From positions 396,884,561 through 396,948,560 of the forward strand of contig OX422208.1 in assembly GCA_949130495.1 (NCBI GenBank): a stretch of 64,000 nt of DNA. The letters are read 5' to 3'. Below, one piece after another: positions 10,821 to 21,796 of this stretch. The notes under the pieces were generated by a model that had not been told where the DNA came from, searched no databases, and saw only the letters and a list, made by a program, of their open reading frames with translations. The stretch comes from Sambucus nigra. Its lineage: Eukaryota; Streptophyta; Magnoliopsida; Dipsacales; Adoxaceae. The first letter of the stretch is position 1. The number at the start of each line of letters is the position of its first letter. The translations under genes were made by a program, and so were the position numbers.

Positions 10821-13428
10821 GATACAATGCCCAAACAAACTGTCGAAGGTGCTTCTGTTGATGTAGCTCCTAGAGAGTGGGCCATCAAAACCTTCTTCCA
10901 AGAGAGACAAAACCTCCAATAGTGTGACTTCATAAAAATTAAAGTCCTAAACTAAGTCACAGGCTCCCGTTGATGCATTCCCTATCGCTTCCACTCCCCA
11001 TTCCACCAAAATACCTAAGGAGATACAGTTGAAATGCCAAGCTGAGATGGAGCGGTTATAACAGGTGCTTCAACAATCCACGCCCCCCTGTTCCTCCCCC
11101 TGCGGAATTTCCTATAGTGTTGGTGGATCCAACTGAGGGGAACCTATCTAGGAGGAAAAGTTCCAGAGTCCCCTCTGCTATTGGTTCTTTTGGGACTAGA
11201 AAGAAAACCTTAGGTACAAAAATATATAAAAAGCATGTCTACGAAGTGCCACCACCATCTGTTGACTCTACTCTCATGACCTCTCCTCCTCCATCTATCC
11301 TTGAAGTTATCACCCTGGATGACAGTCCTGATGCCGAGCCAGGTTAAACTGAGAGGGCTTCCCTAGTTCCTTCACCGCTTGCTTCGTCAATGGTTATATC
11401 ATCCCATTCTTCTCCTGAGAAAGAGGTATGTTATTTTTTCCACACTTATCCATTTTAAGCACAGTGAAAGTGTAGTTTCTATCCCTTAGTCAAAATTTTC
11501 TTTGTACAGGATATTGAAGAGGAAATGATAAGTCCTCTTATAAGCCCTTTTGTGGAAGGACGCTTTGGCAGCGCCTCAGTCGATGCATCTTCTCCTCGTT
11601 CTCTCATGTACGGGCTGACCTATTCTTGTCGTTCTGCCTCCAGGCATGTAGAGGAGGCTTCCAGGAGGGCTGACGTCTCTGGAGGATCCGTTAGGGCCTC
11701 TTCCCAACTAGAGGAAACTCCTCTGGCTTATTCTGAGCCATCTGTCCTTCCCATGGTTCCTCTGGACGTTGTTCCAATCTCTTCTAGTCCTCTAGAGGTA
11801 ATAGCTTGATTATTACTTAGCTATATTTTCCTCCACTTGGGTTTTTGCACTAAGCATTTTCTTTGGCTTTCAGGTGGTAACTGCCCCTGATCTGGCCAAA
11901 TCTCTCGTTGGTTCAATTCTGCAATTCCCTCTAGTGAGGCCTGCAATTGTGGTGTTTCCCTTCACCAACACCACTGAGGTAAGTTTCCTCCTTATGTTTT
12001 CTGCATTTCTTATGTTGTGTTGCTTTGCCTAACACTTCGTTGGATGTGCATCTTTCCCCAGGTTTGACTTTGTCATATTCTTCTGGGATGTGGCCCAGGA
12101 TGCCGTTGGGTCATATTTTTGCCTGGGGTACCTTCGATTTATGTTGGGGTTGATGCCCCCTTGGGAGGACGAACTGGTGCTTCTGAACCCTCCCTATGCT
12201 GTCTATAGTGCCTTTTCCTGAGGGAGTCTGGCCGAGGGTTCTTCCGAGTCTCAGGGAGAAGCTAGTTTATCTATACCAGTTTCTTCCGTTGCAGTTGTGT
12301 CTCCAACTACCGTTACTCCTCCAGGCATTCTTGAGTTTTTTTTGTTTCTCCCTCTTTTCTGCATAAGTGTTTTCGTTATGCGTTCGAGGTAAGTTTAACA
12401 ATGGAAGACACTTGTTAAAAAAATCTCAAACTCCACCTATAACGGTGACTTAACAATGACAACCACTTGTTAAGATTTTTCGTCAAACTCCACCTATAAC
12501 GATGACTTAAACTCCACCTATAACGGTGACTTAAAAATTAAAAAACACTTGTTAAGATTTTTCTTAAACTCCACCTATAACGGTGACTTAACAATGAAAA
12601 AAAACTTGTTAATATTTTCATTAACTTATTTTTCTTCATCACTTTGTAGGTTGTGAGGGAGCTTGCCATTATCCAAACATCGGCTCAGCGTGATCCATGC
12701 GCTGTTGAATCCATGCATCAAGAACCAGTCCCCTCTGAGGACTCGAGCCATGACGATCGTGGTTCAACTACAAATATGCCATCGGACAACGAGTCAAGAT
12801 GTGAGGTTCCTCCCCCATACATGGATCCTCACGAGTTCTGCCTCATGATCCTTCGCCAATCTCCTCAAATTTCTGTGTGCGACCGGTCTATCATCGAATG
12901 AATTATCATGCACCATCCTCAAAATTTTACTGCTGATTGTGTGCGCTCCAACATGCTGGTGATGAGCCATAGGATGCAGGGTTTGGAAACTGTTATTGCT
13001 GAGGTCGTCAACACTCAAACATACAACCTTATTAGGGCACTCATCAATTGTCACTTGGAAGTTTAAAGGAGATGTGTACAAATGATTTCCAACAGAATTA
13101 GCTGATTAGACACCTGAAACTTTTGAAGAGCCATCAGATGGAAAGCCAGAGGGAACTCTATCTGAAACACGTAGAGGGCCAACGATTTGAAGAGAAAAGG
13201 ATAGGAGAGTTGGCCTCTCTGTTAGTAGCAGCTGATGACAGGGTGAGGGTTTTCGAAGAAGCTTTATCAAAGGCCAAGCTAGAACGAAAAACTCTGTTGA
13301 TCAAAAGAGCTCAAGTGCAAACCAGGCTTGAAGGTTGCATTAGTACTCATAAAATGTGCTTGGAGGCTTCTTCGATCTTACTTGGGGACTTCTTCTCCCA
13401 ACCTGACCTGTGGTTTCTTCTAGGATAG
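10821..13428 (+). pseudogene. Downstream part of the antisense extra ORF (Ser/Pro-rich region, introns, coiled coil)
   Basis: Open pieces at 11117-11347, 11525-11809 and 12653-12901 are rich in Ser, Pro, Glu and Asp and match no family I recognise. A final piece at 13123-13428 has the charged, heptad-like character of a coiled coil (FEEKRIGELASLL, VFEEALSKAKLERKTLL). Four GT-AG intervals look like introns: 11426-11509, 11798-11873, 11979-12061 and 12389-12649. Each upstream piece ends in GAG and each downstream piece begins with G. Several stops and frame changes remain, so I call it a pseudogene. Its link to the PMD part is inferred from order and strand. Confidence 0.45.
12395..12630. repeat. 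Degenerate minisatellite inside an apparent intron
   Basis: About four imperfect units built from ACTCCACCTATAACGGTGAC and CACTTGTTAAGATTTTTC, with a unit length near 57 bp and one internal short duplication around 12490-12530. It fills most of the apparent intron 12389-12649. It does not resemble the large satellite on the right. Confidence 0.75.
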
Positions 13429-13716
13429 AAGTCCCATCTTTTGTATTTGACAATCTTCTCTTTGTTTATACCAAATGTAATTCTTGGGCAATAATTCCCA
13501 ATTTTTTTTGTAATCTTTATAAGTCATATCAATGAAAGATATAGTATTTTGTCATTACATGCTATTTTGTTGTAACACTTTTATTTATTGCAAAGTTCAA
13601 ACTCTTATAATTTACAAGCAAACTCTTTCTTTGTCGTCTCATTACAAAAGAAACAACTCACTATAATGACTTGCAACATAACTTAAAATGAAAAATTTCC
13701 AACTGAGGTTACTCGC
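13429..13716. other. Spacer between convergent frames of element 1
   Basis: AT-rich, non-coding. The antisense extra ORF (+) and pol (-) run tail to tail here. TCAATGAAAG near 13530 could be part of a polyadenylation region for the + strand, but the signal is weak. Confidence 0.4.
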
Positions 13717-15070
13717 CTAAACATGATAAACTTCCAACCATTTGTTATTAATCTCTAAAGGTTTATCTTCTTCCATCCTAGAAATTATGCAGTAACCTGT
13801 ATCGTGAGCCTCCTTTACAATGAAAGGTCCCTCCCAGTTTGCAACAAACTTAGGCAATGGTAGCCCCTCAATGTTCACTGCTGCCTTAAAAACTAAGTCC
13901 CTTTTTACAAATTTTCTGGGTCTCACCAAGTTATCATATGCCCTGGACAGCTACTTCGTGTACATCTGAAAGTGTTGCATCGCATTGTCTTTGTGCTCAT
14001 TCAGTGCTTCCAACTGCACATGTCTACTCCGAGGGAGCATGCTGCTTCGCAACGCATATCGCGCTGAAGGAACCTCCAGTTCTACCAACAAAATTGCTTC
14101 AACCCAAACACAAGGGAGAACGGGGTGTACCATATAGGTTTCCTTTTCGTCATTCGATAGTCCCACCGGACTGCTGGAATCTTGTCATCCCACGATCCTG
14201 GGAAGTCTTCCATTGTCTTGGATAAGATGTTTACCAAGGTCCTGTTAGTTGCTTCGGCTTGACCGTTGCCCTTAGGATATGCCACCGTTGAGGTGTGCTG
14301 GACGATGGAGTATTTATCTGTAAGCATCGTTACTTCTTTATGGACGAATGGGGTCCCATTATCAGAGAGGATAACCTTTGGGATCCCAAACCTGTAAATA
14401 ATGTACTCCCTGATGAAGTTAGCCACATCACCTGCAGTTGCTCTTCTGAGTGGTATCGCCTCAGCCCACTTTGTAAAACTCTTTGTTACCACGAGTATCC
14501 AGATCTTTCACCTCGAAGATGGGTGTACTGCCCCTACCAATTCAAACGTCCAAGTATGGAATGGGTAATGGAGTGGCTAGAGAGTGTAAGTCCACCGAAG
14601 GAGCATGAATCATGTTTCCATGCAACTGGCACACCTTGCATATTCGTACAAACTCAGTAGAATCCTTCTCTATGGTTGACCAATAATAACCCAAGGTTAT
14701 TATCTAGTCGTATAACTTTTCTCCTCCAATGTGAGCTGGATCGTGAGATTATTTTAAAACTTCGTCTGCCTCTTCCTTCGTGATGCATCTCAATGGTCTG
14801 TTGAAGTATCCCCTTCGATAGAGCTGATCATCTTGGAAATAAAACTATGGGTCCCTTCACTTGAGTCCCATCGTACCTATTTTCTCCAGATGCATAACCA
14901 TATATTTGATAAAACTAATGTAAAGTTGCATCCAGTCTACCTGACTTTCAACAAAGTGGAATTCAACTATCTGAAAGAAGAGTTGACATTTATCGTACCT
15001 TTATTGTAACTCTGCTGCGTCCTACTTCATTGTTGGCCAGAAGTACCCCTCCTTATGAATTCTTCTATAT
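13717..15070 (-). pseudogene. Ty3/gypsy pol remnant: end of RNase H region and integrase
   Basis: Minus-strand pieces match gypsy integrase in order. A zinc-finger region with LGYYWSTIEKD and ICKVCQ lies near 14690-14620. The catalytic core at 14492-14082 has KWAEAIPLR, SDNGTPF and GNGQAEATNRTL. The C-terminal part at 14166-13717 has VELEVPSARYAL and NWEGPFIVKE. The second Asp (SDNG) and the Glu (QAEA) of the DDE triad are present. The first Asp, normally just before FTKWAEA, is replaced (VTKSFTKW). There is a frameshift near 14090, a stop between the two C-terminal pieces near 13935, and many stops in the upstream part (15060-14500). A second zinc-finger-like piece (YFWPTMK, RYDKCQ) lies at 15060-14970. 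The frame ends abruptly at the LTR of element 2. Confidence 0.85.
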
Positions 15071-15176
15071 AGAGGGTGTAGACACCCCATTCTGTTACCC
15101 CCTAACTCTCCTTAGGTCCCTAATATCTCCCTTCATCATTACAAACTCAGGTCATATCCCGAGTACTGACCTAAAA

Positions 15177-15990
15177 GCCATCGGGCACTCCTAGGCTCCG
15201 TTTGACCAAAAAGCCAAACTCTTCAGATCGATCGAGGTTGAATAAATCTTCAAAGGGCACTTAAATCCCTTTCTAACGATCCGTCCCGTGCGCTATTCCA
15301 ACTTACCATGCGGACGAACGATCCGTTTGCGTTCGAAACCTGATCTAGAGGCCACCGGGCACTCCCAGGCTCTGTTTGACCTAAGTCAACTCTTCAGATC
15401 GACCGAGGCTAAATGAATCTTCGAAGGGCACTGAAATCCCTTTACAACGGTCTGTCCCGTGCGCGATTCCGACTTACCATGAGGACGAATGATCCGTTTG
15501 CATTCGAAACTTGATCTAGAGGCCACTGGGCGCTCCCGGGCTCTGTTTGACCTAAGTCAACTCTTTAGCTTGATCGAGGCTGAATGAATCTTCGAAGGGC
15601 ACTGAAACCCCTTTCCAATGGTCCGCTCTGTGCGCGATTCTGACTTACCATGTGAACGAACGATCCGTTTGACTCCACGAGGTCATCGAATGCTTCCAGG
15701 GCCCGGTTGACCAAAGTCAACTCCCCAAACCGGGTTAAACTCTTTTGAATGTCGAAGTAAATCTCCTAACCTTTCCAACGGTCCGCCCCGTGCACGATTC
15801 AGACTTACCATGCGGACGAACGATCCGTTTGTGTTTAAAATGATTCCCCGTCCAATGGACCGACAAACTCTTCCGAGCCATATTTGATCCAAAGTCAACT
15901 TCCGAACCCGAGAGCGGTCTAAGGACTTTCAAAGGTCTCTGAATTACCTTTCCAATGATCTACCCAGTGCGCGATTCTGACCAACGGTTT
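15177..15990 (+). repeat. Tandem repeats of about 160-175 bp in the U3 part of the LTR
   Basis: Units start at about 15177, 15351, 15522 and 15682, with a degenerate fifth from about 15850. Each carries a GCCACCGGGCACTCCC-like start, TTGACC..AAGTCAACTC, CTTCGAAGGGCACT, GTCCCGTGCGCGATTC and ACGAACGATCCGTTTG. Spacings are 174, 171 and 160 bp. Repeats in U3 often carry promoter or enhancer elements, but I see no direct evidence for that here. Confidence 0.85.
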
Positions 15991-16030
15991 GCCCTCGGCA
16001 GCCAATTTTTTGAAAAGGCCTGAAACACAC

Positions 16031-16082
16031 TGCCAAATGGCAGGTTCCAGACCCTGCCTATTGGCAGGTGTCGATAGGCAGG
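16031..16082. promoter_or_regulatory. Dyad cluster upstream of the LTR TATA box
   Basis: Two nearby inverted repeats: TGCCAAATGGCA (16031-16042), and CCTGCCTAT (16053-16061) paired with ATAGGCAGG (16074-16082). They lie about 35 bp before the TATA box. They could bind a dimeric factor or simply be chance; only position argues for regulation. Confidence 0.4.
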
Positions 16083-16116
16083 ACCAGGTCTATGCCGATC
16101 GGAAATGACCTGGGCC

Positions 16117-16124
16117 TATAAAAT
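16117..16124 (+). promoter_or_regulatory. TATA box of the element 2 LTR
   Basis: TATAAAAT preceded by GC-rich sequence, placed after the U3 repeats and dyads. Transcription would be expected to start about 30 bp downstream, near 16150. Confidence 0.5.
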
Positions 16125-16594
16125 TAGGCCTTCACCTCATTGGCAAGGGAGCCCAGATCTTATAAGAATCGCTCTCAGCGAATCCCAAAAACCTCTCTCG
16201 AAGACAGCGCGATTTCAACATCCAAATCCCTTTCTAACTTCCACTTTTCATCATCCTTTCCATCAAACTTGGTGAATTAGCCACTCTCCATCATCATCCA
16301 AGTGCAAGGGATGCTCTCCAACATTCAAGATCAAGCTCAAGATCTTCAAGAAGGTCCAACTTTCTCAACTTTCTCTTAAATTCTCTTAAATTCTCAATAA
16401 CTTGTTTTATTACTTAGCACTTTTATTATCTCATCTCACACATCCTAATATACTTTTTATTTAGTATTATTGCACATCTCTTATTTTCATATAAATAAAA
16501 CCCAAAAAATAAGAAAAAGAGGGTTTGCTCATAAATTCCAAATAGGGATTCTCATACTTTTCTCACACTTTTCTCACAACTGAAATACTTTTTA

Positions 16595-16611
16595 TACACA
16601 CACACACACAC
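16595..16611. repeat. (CA)n microsatellite in the LTR
   Basis: About eight CA units in the presumed R/U5 part of the LTR. Confidence 0.85.
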
Positions 16612-17336
16612 TCACAAATAAGAGATCTCCCATTTGGATTTATGGAATAAACCTCACCCCTCATTTTGTATGAGAACTACGTGGACTTTGATGCCTTTAT
16701 AGGCTACGTAGGCATCTCGGGGTAAAACTCAAGACTCGAGTCCTATTCTCACTTTCTCTCTCATTTTCTATCTTCTCTAAATCTAATTTTCTTATATTCT
16801 ATATACTTGTTCTTAGTGACGTATCACCCCATATGCGTTATTATTTCGTTATAACAATCAACATAAGGGTAATCGCGTAAATCTTATTTTCTAATATTAT
16901 TTTTATACCTTCTTACGGATGACTCGCTTTATCTCTTCCATGATACAAGTTGAGGATTCCTATCTCCACTATATATATACACATGCACACATATCACGAG
17001 AAGAATAAAAAGGGAAAATAGCAAACATTTATGAGAGACCGAAAGGGCGGAATGGGTGCCTAACACCTTCTCATTTCGTAACTTAGCCTCCGAACCCTTA
17101 TCGAATCATTTTGGTTTCGTATGCACCAGTATATCTTTGGATGCCATCCTTCGGGATGGCTTCCCCTTTTTCTTTTGTCTGTTTTGAGTAAAATAGACTG
17201 GCGAGTCTAAATCTCTCTACATTTTTACATCTCATCTCCAACGACGTCGGTCGAAGCACTCCTAAGAGGGACACGCGGGACCTGAGGATCCTTCCTTCAT
17301 GCGCCCGCCCGCGGCGAGGATCGGGGATTGCCACAG

Positions 17337-17354
17337 TGGAGACTCTGCTGGGGA
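17337..17354 (+). promoter_or_regulatory. Primer binding site of element 2
   Basis: TGGAGACTCTGCTGGGGA lies one base after the LTR end. It differs by two bases from TGGCGACTCCGCTGGGGA, which I recall as the complement of a plant tRNA-Arg 3' end used by Tat/Ogre-like elements. The tRNA identity is from memory; the position next to the LTR is seen directly. Confidence 0.6.
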
Positions 17355-18325
17355 TATGTATGTTTTGAGGGCTTGACTCTATTTACATGGATGTTATATT
17401 TGTTTATATTTCCCCTATATCTGCATGTTCCCCCTTTTCATGTGTATCCCATACTTATGCTTCTGTTCACACACTTGTAGAAAATTCTCCATGTACACTT
17501 CACACCACGTGCACCTAGGATCACATATATCCACATGTTGCACGCATCACCCATCAGTACTTGTACCTTTGGTACTTGTACTTTGCTCCCTGTTTGGCAT
17601 AATTAAGAAAAGCATTCTCATCATAAGATACTAATAAGAGAATCATGCATGATTCACACGACATCACCAAAGAGCATTGTTATTGACCAAATTTTACCCA
17701 GTAACTGGAAGGTCACTTCGTGATGGGCACTGGTCCGGCATGGCGCAGTTAGCCTAAGCGATATGACTCTCACCTTGCATTGGCCAAGTACCTTCGATGT
17801 ATATCGAACGATTCCCCCCCCCATCATACCGCTTGACCGAAGTCATGACGGGAGGTATATCGCAAGGAATTCATTCACGTACGCCGAGTATATCGAATTC
17901 GCTCTCACACGTGCCGTCACCATGAGGTATATAGTGAGGCAATTCATGTACACTCAGGTATATCAAATGGCTTGTCCACACGTACTGATTGCCCGCAAGA
18001 GCAAGACGTATATCGTGGAAGTCACGCTAAAGGGGGGAACCCATTCTGATTCACCCAACCAACTGCATACCCGCATATAGGTGTCAAACCTAGGACACGC
18101 ACTCTAGATTGCCAGTTTCAACCCGAAACTCGGCCGAAATTTCCAGTCGGCCTGCTGCCCAAATTTTTACCCATTTTTAAAACGAGACTCTGTTCGTGAG
18201 CCTGGTTACAAGTCCAGCCGTAGCTTTGCATATATTAAAAACCCCACTTTTCCAGGATCGGGTCCCGTCCGATATTGCATTTAGGAGAATTAAATACAAG
18301 TGAGAACATAATAATCGTAATAATC
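17355..18325 (+). other. Untranslated leader of element 2 with repeated GTATATCG words
   Basis: About 1 kb without a recognisable protein. Between 17799 and 18015 the word GTATATCG or a close variant occurs six times (17799, 17855, 17888, 17927, 17958, 18008), mostly in a GAGGTATAT context. A packaging or other cis signal is possible but not shown. Confidence 0.5.
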
Positions 18326-19393
18326 ATGCTGAGTTCCGTCTCTAAAAACATTTCTCCCTTCTTTGTCAAAAATCCAAAAATAGTTTCTTCCCTTTTTCTC
18401 AAAAATAAATCCCATTCTACGCCTTCTCAGGTTAATCGCAAGCCCTTGGCCTGGCTCCCTATTGGATTTGGTCTTCAGTCAAATCACCCCGGAGTTTCAT
18501 CCGTTCCTCTACTAATTATTTCGAGTCCGGATCCATTTTCCATGGAGAATACAGATCAAGTACCAGTCATACAGCTGGATCTGACGGCGATTCTAGCTCA
18601 GCTCGTATCCAAGATTGTCAACCTCCAAACTGAGGTCCGAGAGATGCAACGAAACCAGGTTCCTATTCCTCAAGAGCCCGAGGCCCTATTCTTTCATGCT
18701 ATGGGTCCGCCCGAGCCTATTTGGGTTCCCGAAGAATATCAGCACACTCCACGTGCCCCTCCTGTCAATGGGCCGCCGCCTGCCCAGCTTTCGATGCTAA
18801 ACATTGCCCAGCCTGTGGCTAACCTGCCTATGGTCGTTGATCCAAAAGAGGAGGAGTTGAATAAAGTCAAAGAGGATCTCAAGATGCTCACCAAGAAGTT
18901 CGACCAAGTCAGAATCTCGGGGAATTACATAGACTATACCCACATGTCTCCTTATCCTAAAGTGAGGTTACTCGAGAAGTTCAAGATGCTAAATATCGAG
19001 AAGTTCAGAGGGAGTGGACCCCCGATTGTTCATCTTCGCAGTTATCATCGTTCCATAACTCTTCTAGGGGATTCTGAAGAAGTGATGGCCCAATTTTTTT
19101 AGCAAACTTTGAAGGATAGTGCTCTCCGATGGATTTTGTCTCTCGAGGAATCCAAAATCCGTAGCTGGGAGGACGTATCCCGAGAATTCATATCGCAGTA
19201 TAAATACAATGAAGAGCTTGGGGTCACCCGTCATGATTTAGAGCTACTCAAACAGAACCCTGGGGAATCAGTCAGTAACTTCATAACCCGGTGGAGGGAG
19301 CAAGCAGCTACCATAACTTCTTGCCCCATGTCCGAGCGACGATGGGAGGATAATACTATCCCCACTTCCGAGCTCTCAGAGAAGCGGGAGTAG
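18326..19393 (+). pseudogene. gag of element 2, N-terminal and core part (broken)
   Basis: In-frame ATGs lie at 18326 and 18542; the second (MENTDQVPVIQLDL) begins the part that looks like a gag. A coiled-coil-like segment (LVSKIVNLQTEVREMQ) and a Pro-rich stretch precede the retrotransposon gag core (KFKMLNIEKFRGSGPP, then LKDSALRWILSLEE and SWEDVSREFISQYKYN). A TAG at 19100 splits the core, and the match continues in the same frame. The frame is lost between about 19320 and 19385, where a segment seems to be deleted. Gag would form the virus-like particle. Confidence 0.8.
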
Positions 19394-20844
19394 AAATCGA
19401 GGAAAGCCTTGTTAAAACAGAGGTTGAACTGAACAAGGTGTCCGGACAGTTTACCCCTAAAAAGTATGACAGGCCTGCTAGTGCTAAAGTCTCAACCATC
19501 AATAACATCTCTCAACCAACCACATCATGGGCACCAGAAAGCCTCCCTGCCCCCATCCGAAGGGAATACACTGAGCTCCATGCTCCCCTCTCCAAAGTTT
19601 ACCAAGCCCTGTTAAGCCGAAACCTCATCAAACCCTTGGATCCCCGTCCATTGCCAAATCCACTCCCAAGAAACTTCAAGGCCGACGCTCATTGCGCCTT
19701 TCAACAAACTGCTGGTCATACCACCGACCAATGCTTTCACCTCCGAAACATAATCCAAGATCTCATTGACCGGGGTACCATCTCCCCATGAGCCAATCCT
19801 AAGCCAAACACCACTCACAATCCACTCCCAAATCATACCAATGCCATCTTCTTAGAAGAAAACCCAGATTTCAATCCCTGAACTCAAATCACACCCATAT
19901 ACTCTCCTAAACCTCTTCAAATTTGCCCATATATCCTCCTACACCCTATTAGCCTCGCTGATCAAGCACTGTCACTCCTTACCAGAGCATGCATCGTTGT
20001 CCGTACCCATTCTGAAAATGGAAATGTGGAATTCTCAGAGGTGTTAAACCAACTCCTAGAGTTCGGGCTGAAATTGCCCTCACATATGGTCATCGATTGC
20101 CAAAGGTTCAGTACACTGTTCTTGAAAGCACGAAAGTGGGCCCGAGATTCAGACAAGTGGGTGGTACCAACCGATGAAGTTAGTCTAAATGATGTTGTCC
20201 AGATTATGGCAGAATTATTCAGGCAAACCAACAGCATTTGTAGTATAATCGGGTTACTTGACATTTTGAAGCTACAAGGGCGCTTGGTCCCTTCAACCAT
20301 ACATATCCCCACAGAATGGGAAGACCTGTATGAAGAAGTCGTTGAAGTTGTGGAATGCATTGACTTTACATGGAAAGACAAAATTGTTACCACCGGATAG
20401 GGGAAATAATTCGAAGATTCGGGTGAAGAACAAGCTTCAGGAAGAACTGGCCCAGTAGCCGACATATGTGGAATGATATCATTTGAAGAAATCCTCGGAG
20501 AAATAAACAGGATGACAGAATAACGTGAGATTGATGAGAAAACGGGATTCATGTTCTTCCCTTCTTCAGTAAATCACATGACCAGATCAGGGAGACATTA
20601 CCAAGTTCCAAGCTCACTACCAGCAAATGACAAAGGGAAGGGCGTTGAAAACCTTCCTATACCAGAGATGACCATCGAGGAGAGAAAGATCCTCGATCAA
20701 CTGAAGAAAACTCAAGCTAACATCACTCTATGGGGGATTTTCATGTCTTCCTAACTGCACAAAAATGATTTAATCAAGCTGCTCATTGGACTCACAATTC
20801 CTCCTTCTACCACACCAGAAGAAGCGGTAAATCTGGTCGGATCC
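19386..20844 (+). pseudogene. gag C-terminal and linker region of element 2 (broken)
   Basis: It resumes in a new frame with REAGVEIEESLVKTEVELNK and stays in that frame to the protease. It is interrupted by stops at 19789, 19879, 20398, 20407, 20521 and 20752. CAFQQTAGHTTDQC near 19690-19730 looks like a decayed zinc knuckle: the second zinc ligand is Gln, while the later His and Cys are kept. The following region (EFSEVLNQLLEFGLKLP, ITLWGIFMSS) is of the kind found between gag and protease in Tat-like elements. I cannot assign a separate function to it. Confidence 0.65.
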
Positions 20845-21378
20845 TTGACCTCTACCCGAATGCTATCATTTTTTGAAAAAGAAATCCCCAGAATTGGGCC
20901 AAATCACAATCATGCACTCAACATCTCCGTCGAAGTTACGGGGAAGGCTGTGCCACTCTCTCTTGTCGATAACAGGTCTGCCTTGAATGTCTGCCCACTG
21001 AGAACCTTCAAGTGTTTAGGCCTGAAAGAAAGCGACCTCGCTCCAACCTTTGTCACTGTACGTGCCTACGATAATACCCGTCGGGAGGTGATGGGATCCA
21101 TAAAACTTGTAATAGGGACTGGACCTATAAACCCTGTCATTGAATTCCAAGTCATAGACATCCTAGCTTGTTTCAACCTGTTGCTCGGACGACCCTGGCT
21201 CCACAGTATCAAGGGTGTGTCTTCCTCACTCCATCAGAAATTAAAGTTCTTCGCCGACGGGCGAGTCGTCACCATTTTGGGCGACGATAAAAATGTCGAG
21301 GGTGCAAGCACCAGCAGTCCAATCCTTGAGATACAGAACTGGTCAAATGATATGCTCCTATCAGGATTCCGAGTTTAA
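20845..21378 (+). pseudogene. Retropepsin-like aspartic protease of element 2 (inactive site)
   Basis: The frame has the gypsy protease landmarks: a catalytic loop (PLSLVDNRSALNVCPL) and LLLGRPWLHSIKGVSSSLHQ, followed by KLKF. In this lineage the loop is normally D-N-G-S; here the Gly is Arg, so the site is probably dead. It is in the same frame as the preceding gag remnant, which supports one ancestral gag-pro frame. A stop at 21376 and a frameshift separate it from the next piece. Confidence 0.83.
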
Positions 21379-21475
21379 CCACTCCTACTCCCGGTGGGGG
21401 ACGGTTTCAAAGAAAGGGTTTATCCAGAATATAACCCTCATGGCAATGTCAATGTGATTCAGATGTTCAGAACAC

Positions 21476-21796
21476 ATGCACTTCATGCCCGTACTGGGGC
21501 TAGGCCAAAGGCAGCAAGCGATACTTGAGCCCATCAAACTGAAGAAAGCTTTCCCTCCTTGCGGCTTGGGGTATCAACCATCAGAACAAGAGCTCATAAT
21601 GATCCACCAGTCTCGACTAAAGAGAAGATTAGACTGCATCCATACTATCCCAGGAGACTCCTTGAATGGACGATTCATCAAAGAAGGTGAAGACTTCTCC
21701 TTTTGCGGTTTTCCAGAACCATGGTATGACCACACAGACAAGAAGATGAAGCCTGGGATGAAGATCTTTTTCCAAGATAGCTATCCTTGGGCCTAA
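21476..21796 (+). pseudogene. G-patch-like segment after the protease
   Basis: LGLGQRQQAI followed by GLGYQPS fits the Gly-rich G-patch-like segment that follows the protease in some plant gypsy polyproteins. It is in a different frame from the protease, so a frameshift lies between 21378 and 21476. It ends at a TAA near 21794, and no reverse transcriptase follows. Confidence 0.55.

Larger units (their letters stand above)
7015..15076 (-). mobile_element. Truncated Tat-like Ty3/gypsy retrotransposon (element 1)
   Basis: Read on the minus strand, the parts run from right to left: the end of pol (integrase), a spacer, an extra ORF in antisense with a plant mobile domain, a polypurine tract and a 3' LTR. 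An antisense extra ORF between pol and the 3' LTR is known in some Tat-lineage gypsy elements of plants. The 5' half (5' LTR, gag, protease, RT) is missing because a second LTR element begins at 15077, inside what was pol. All frames are broken, so the copy is old and inactive. Confidence 0.65.
15077..17335 (+). repeat. Left LTR of element 2
   Basis: It starts TGTAGACACCCC, where the pol remnant of element 1 stops, and ends GATTGCCACA, one base before a primer binding site; the length is 2,259 bp. It contains a block of tandem repeats (15177-15990), two dyads and a TATA box (16117), so the part up to about 16150 should be U3. The right LTR is not in the window, so the target duplication cannot be tested. 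Confidence 0.72.

Noticed and set aside
19962..20552. Minus-strand open frame of 196 codons
   Set aside because: It is the shadow of the gag linker of element 2 on the opposite strand, where the conserved frame is clear.
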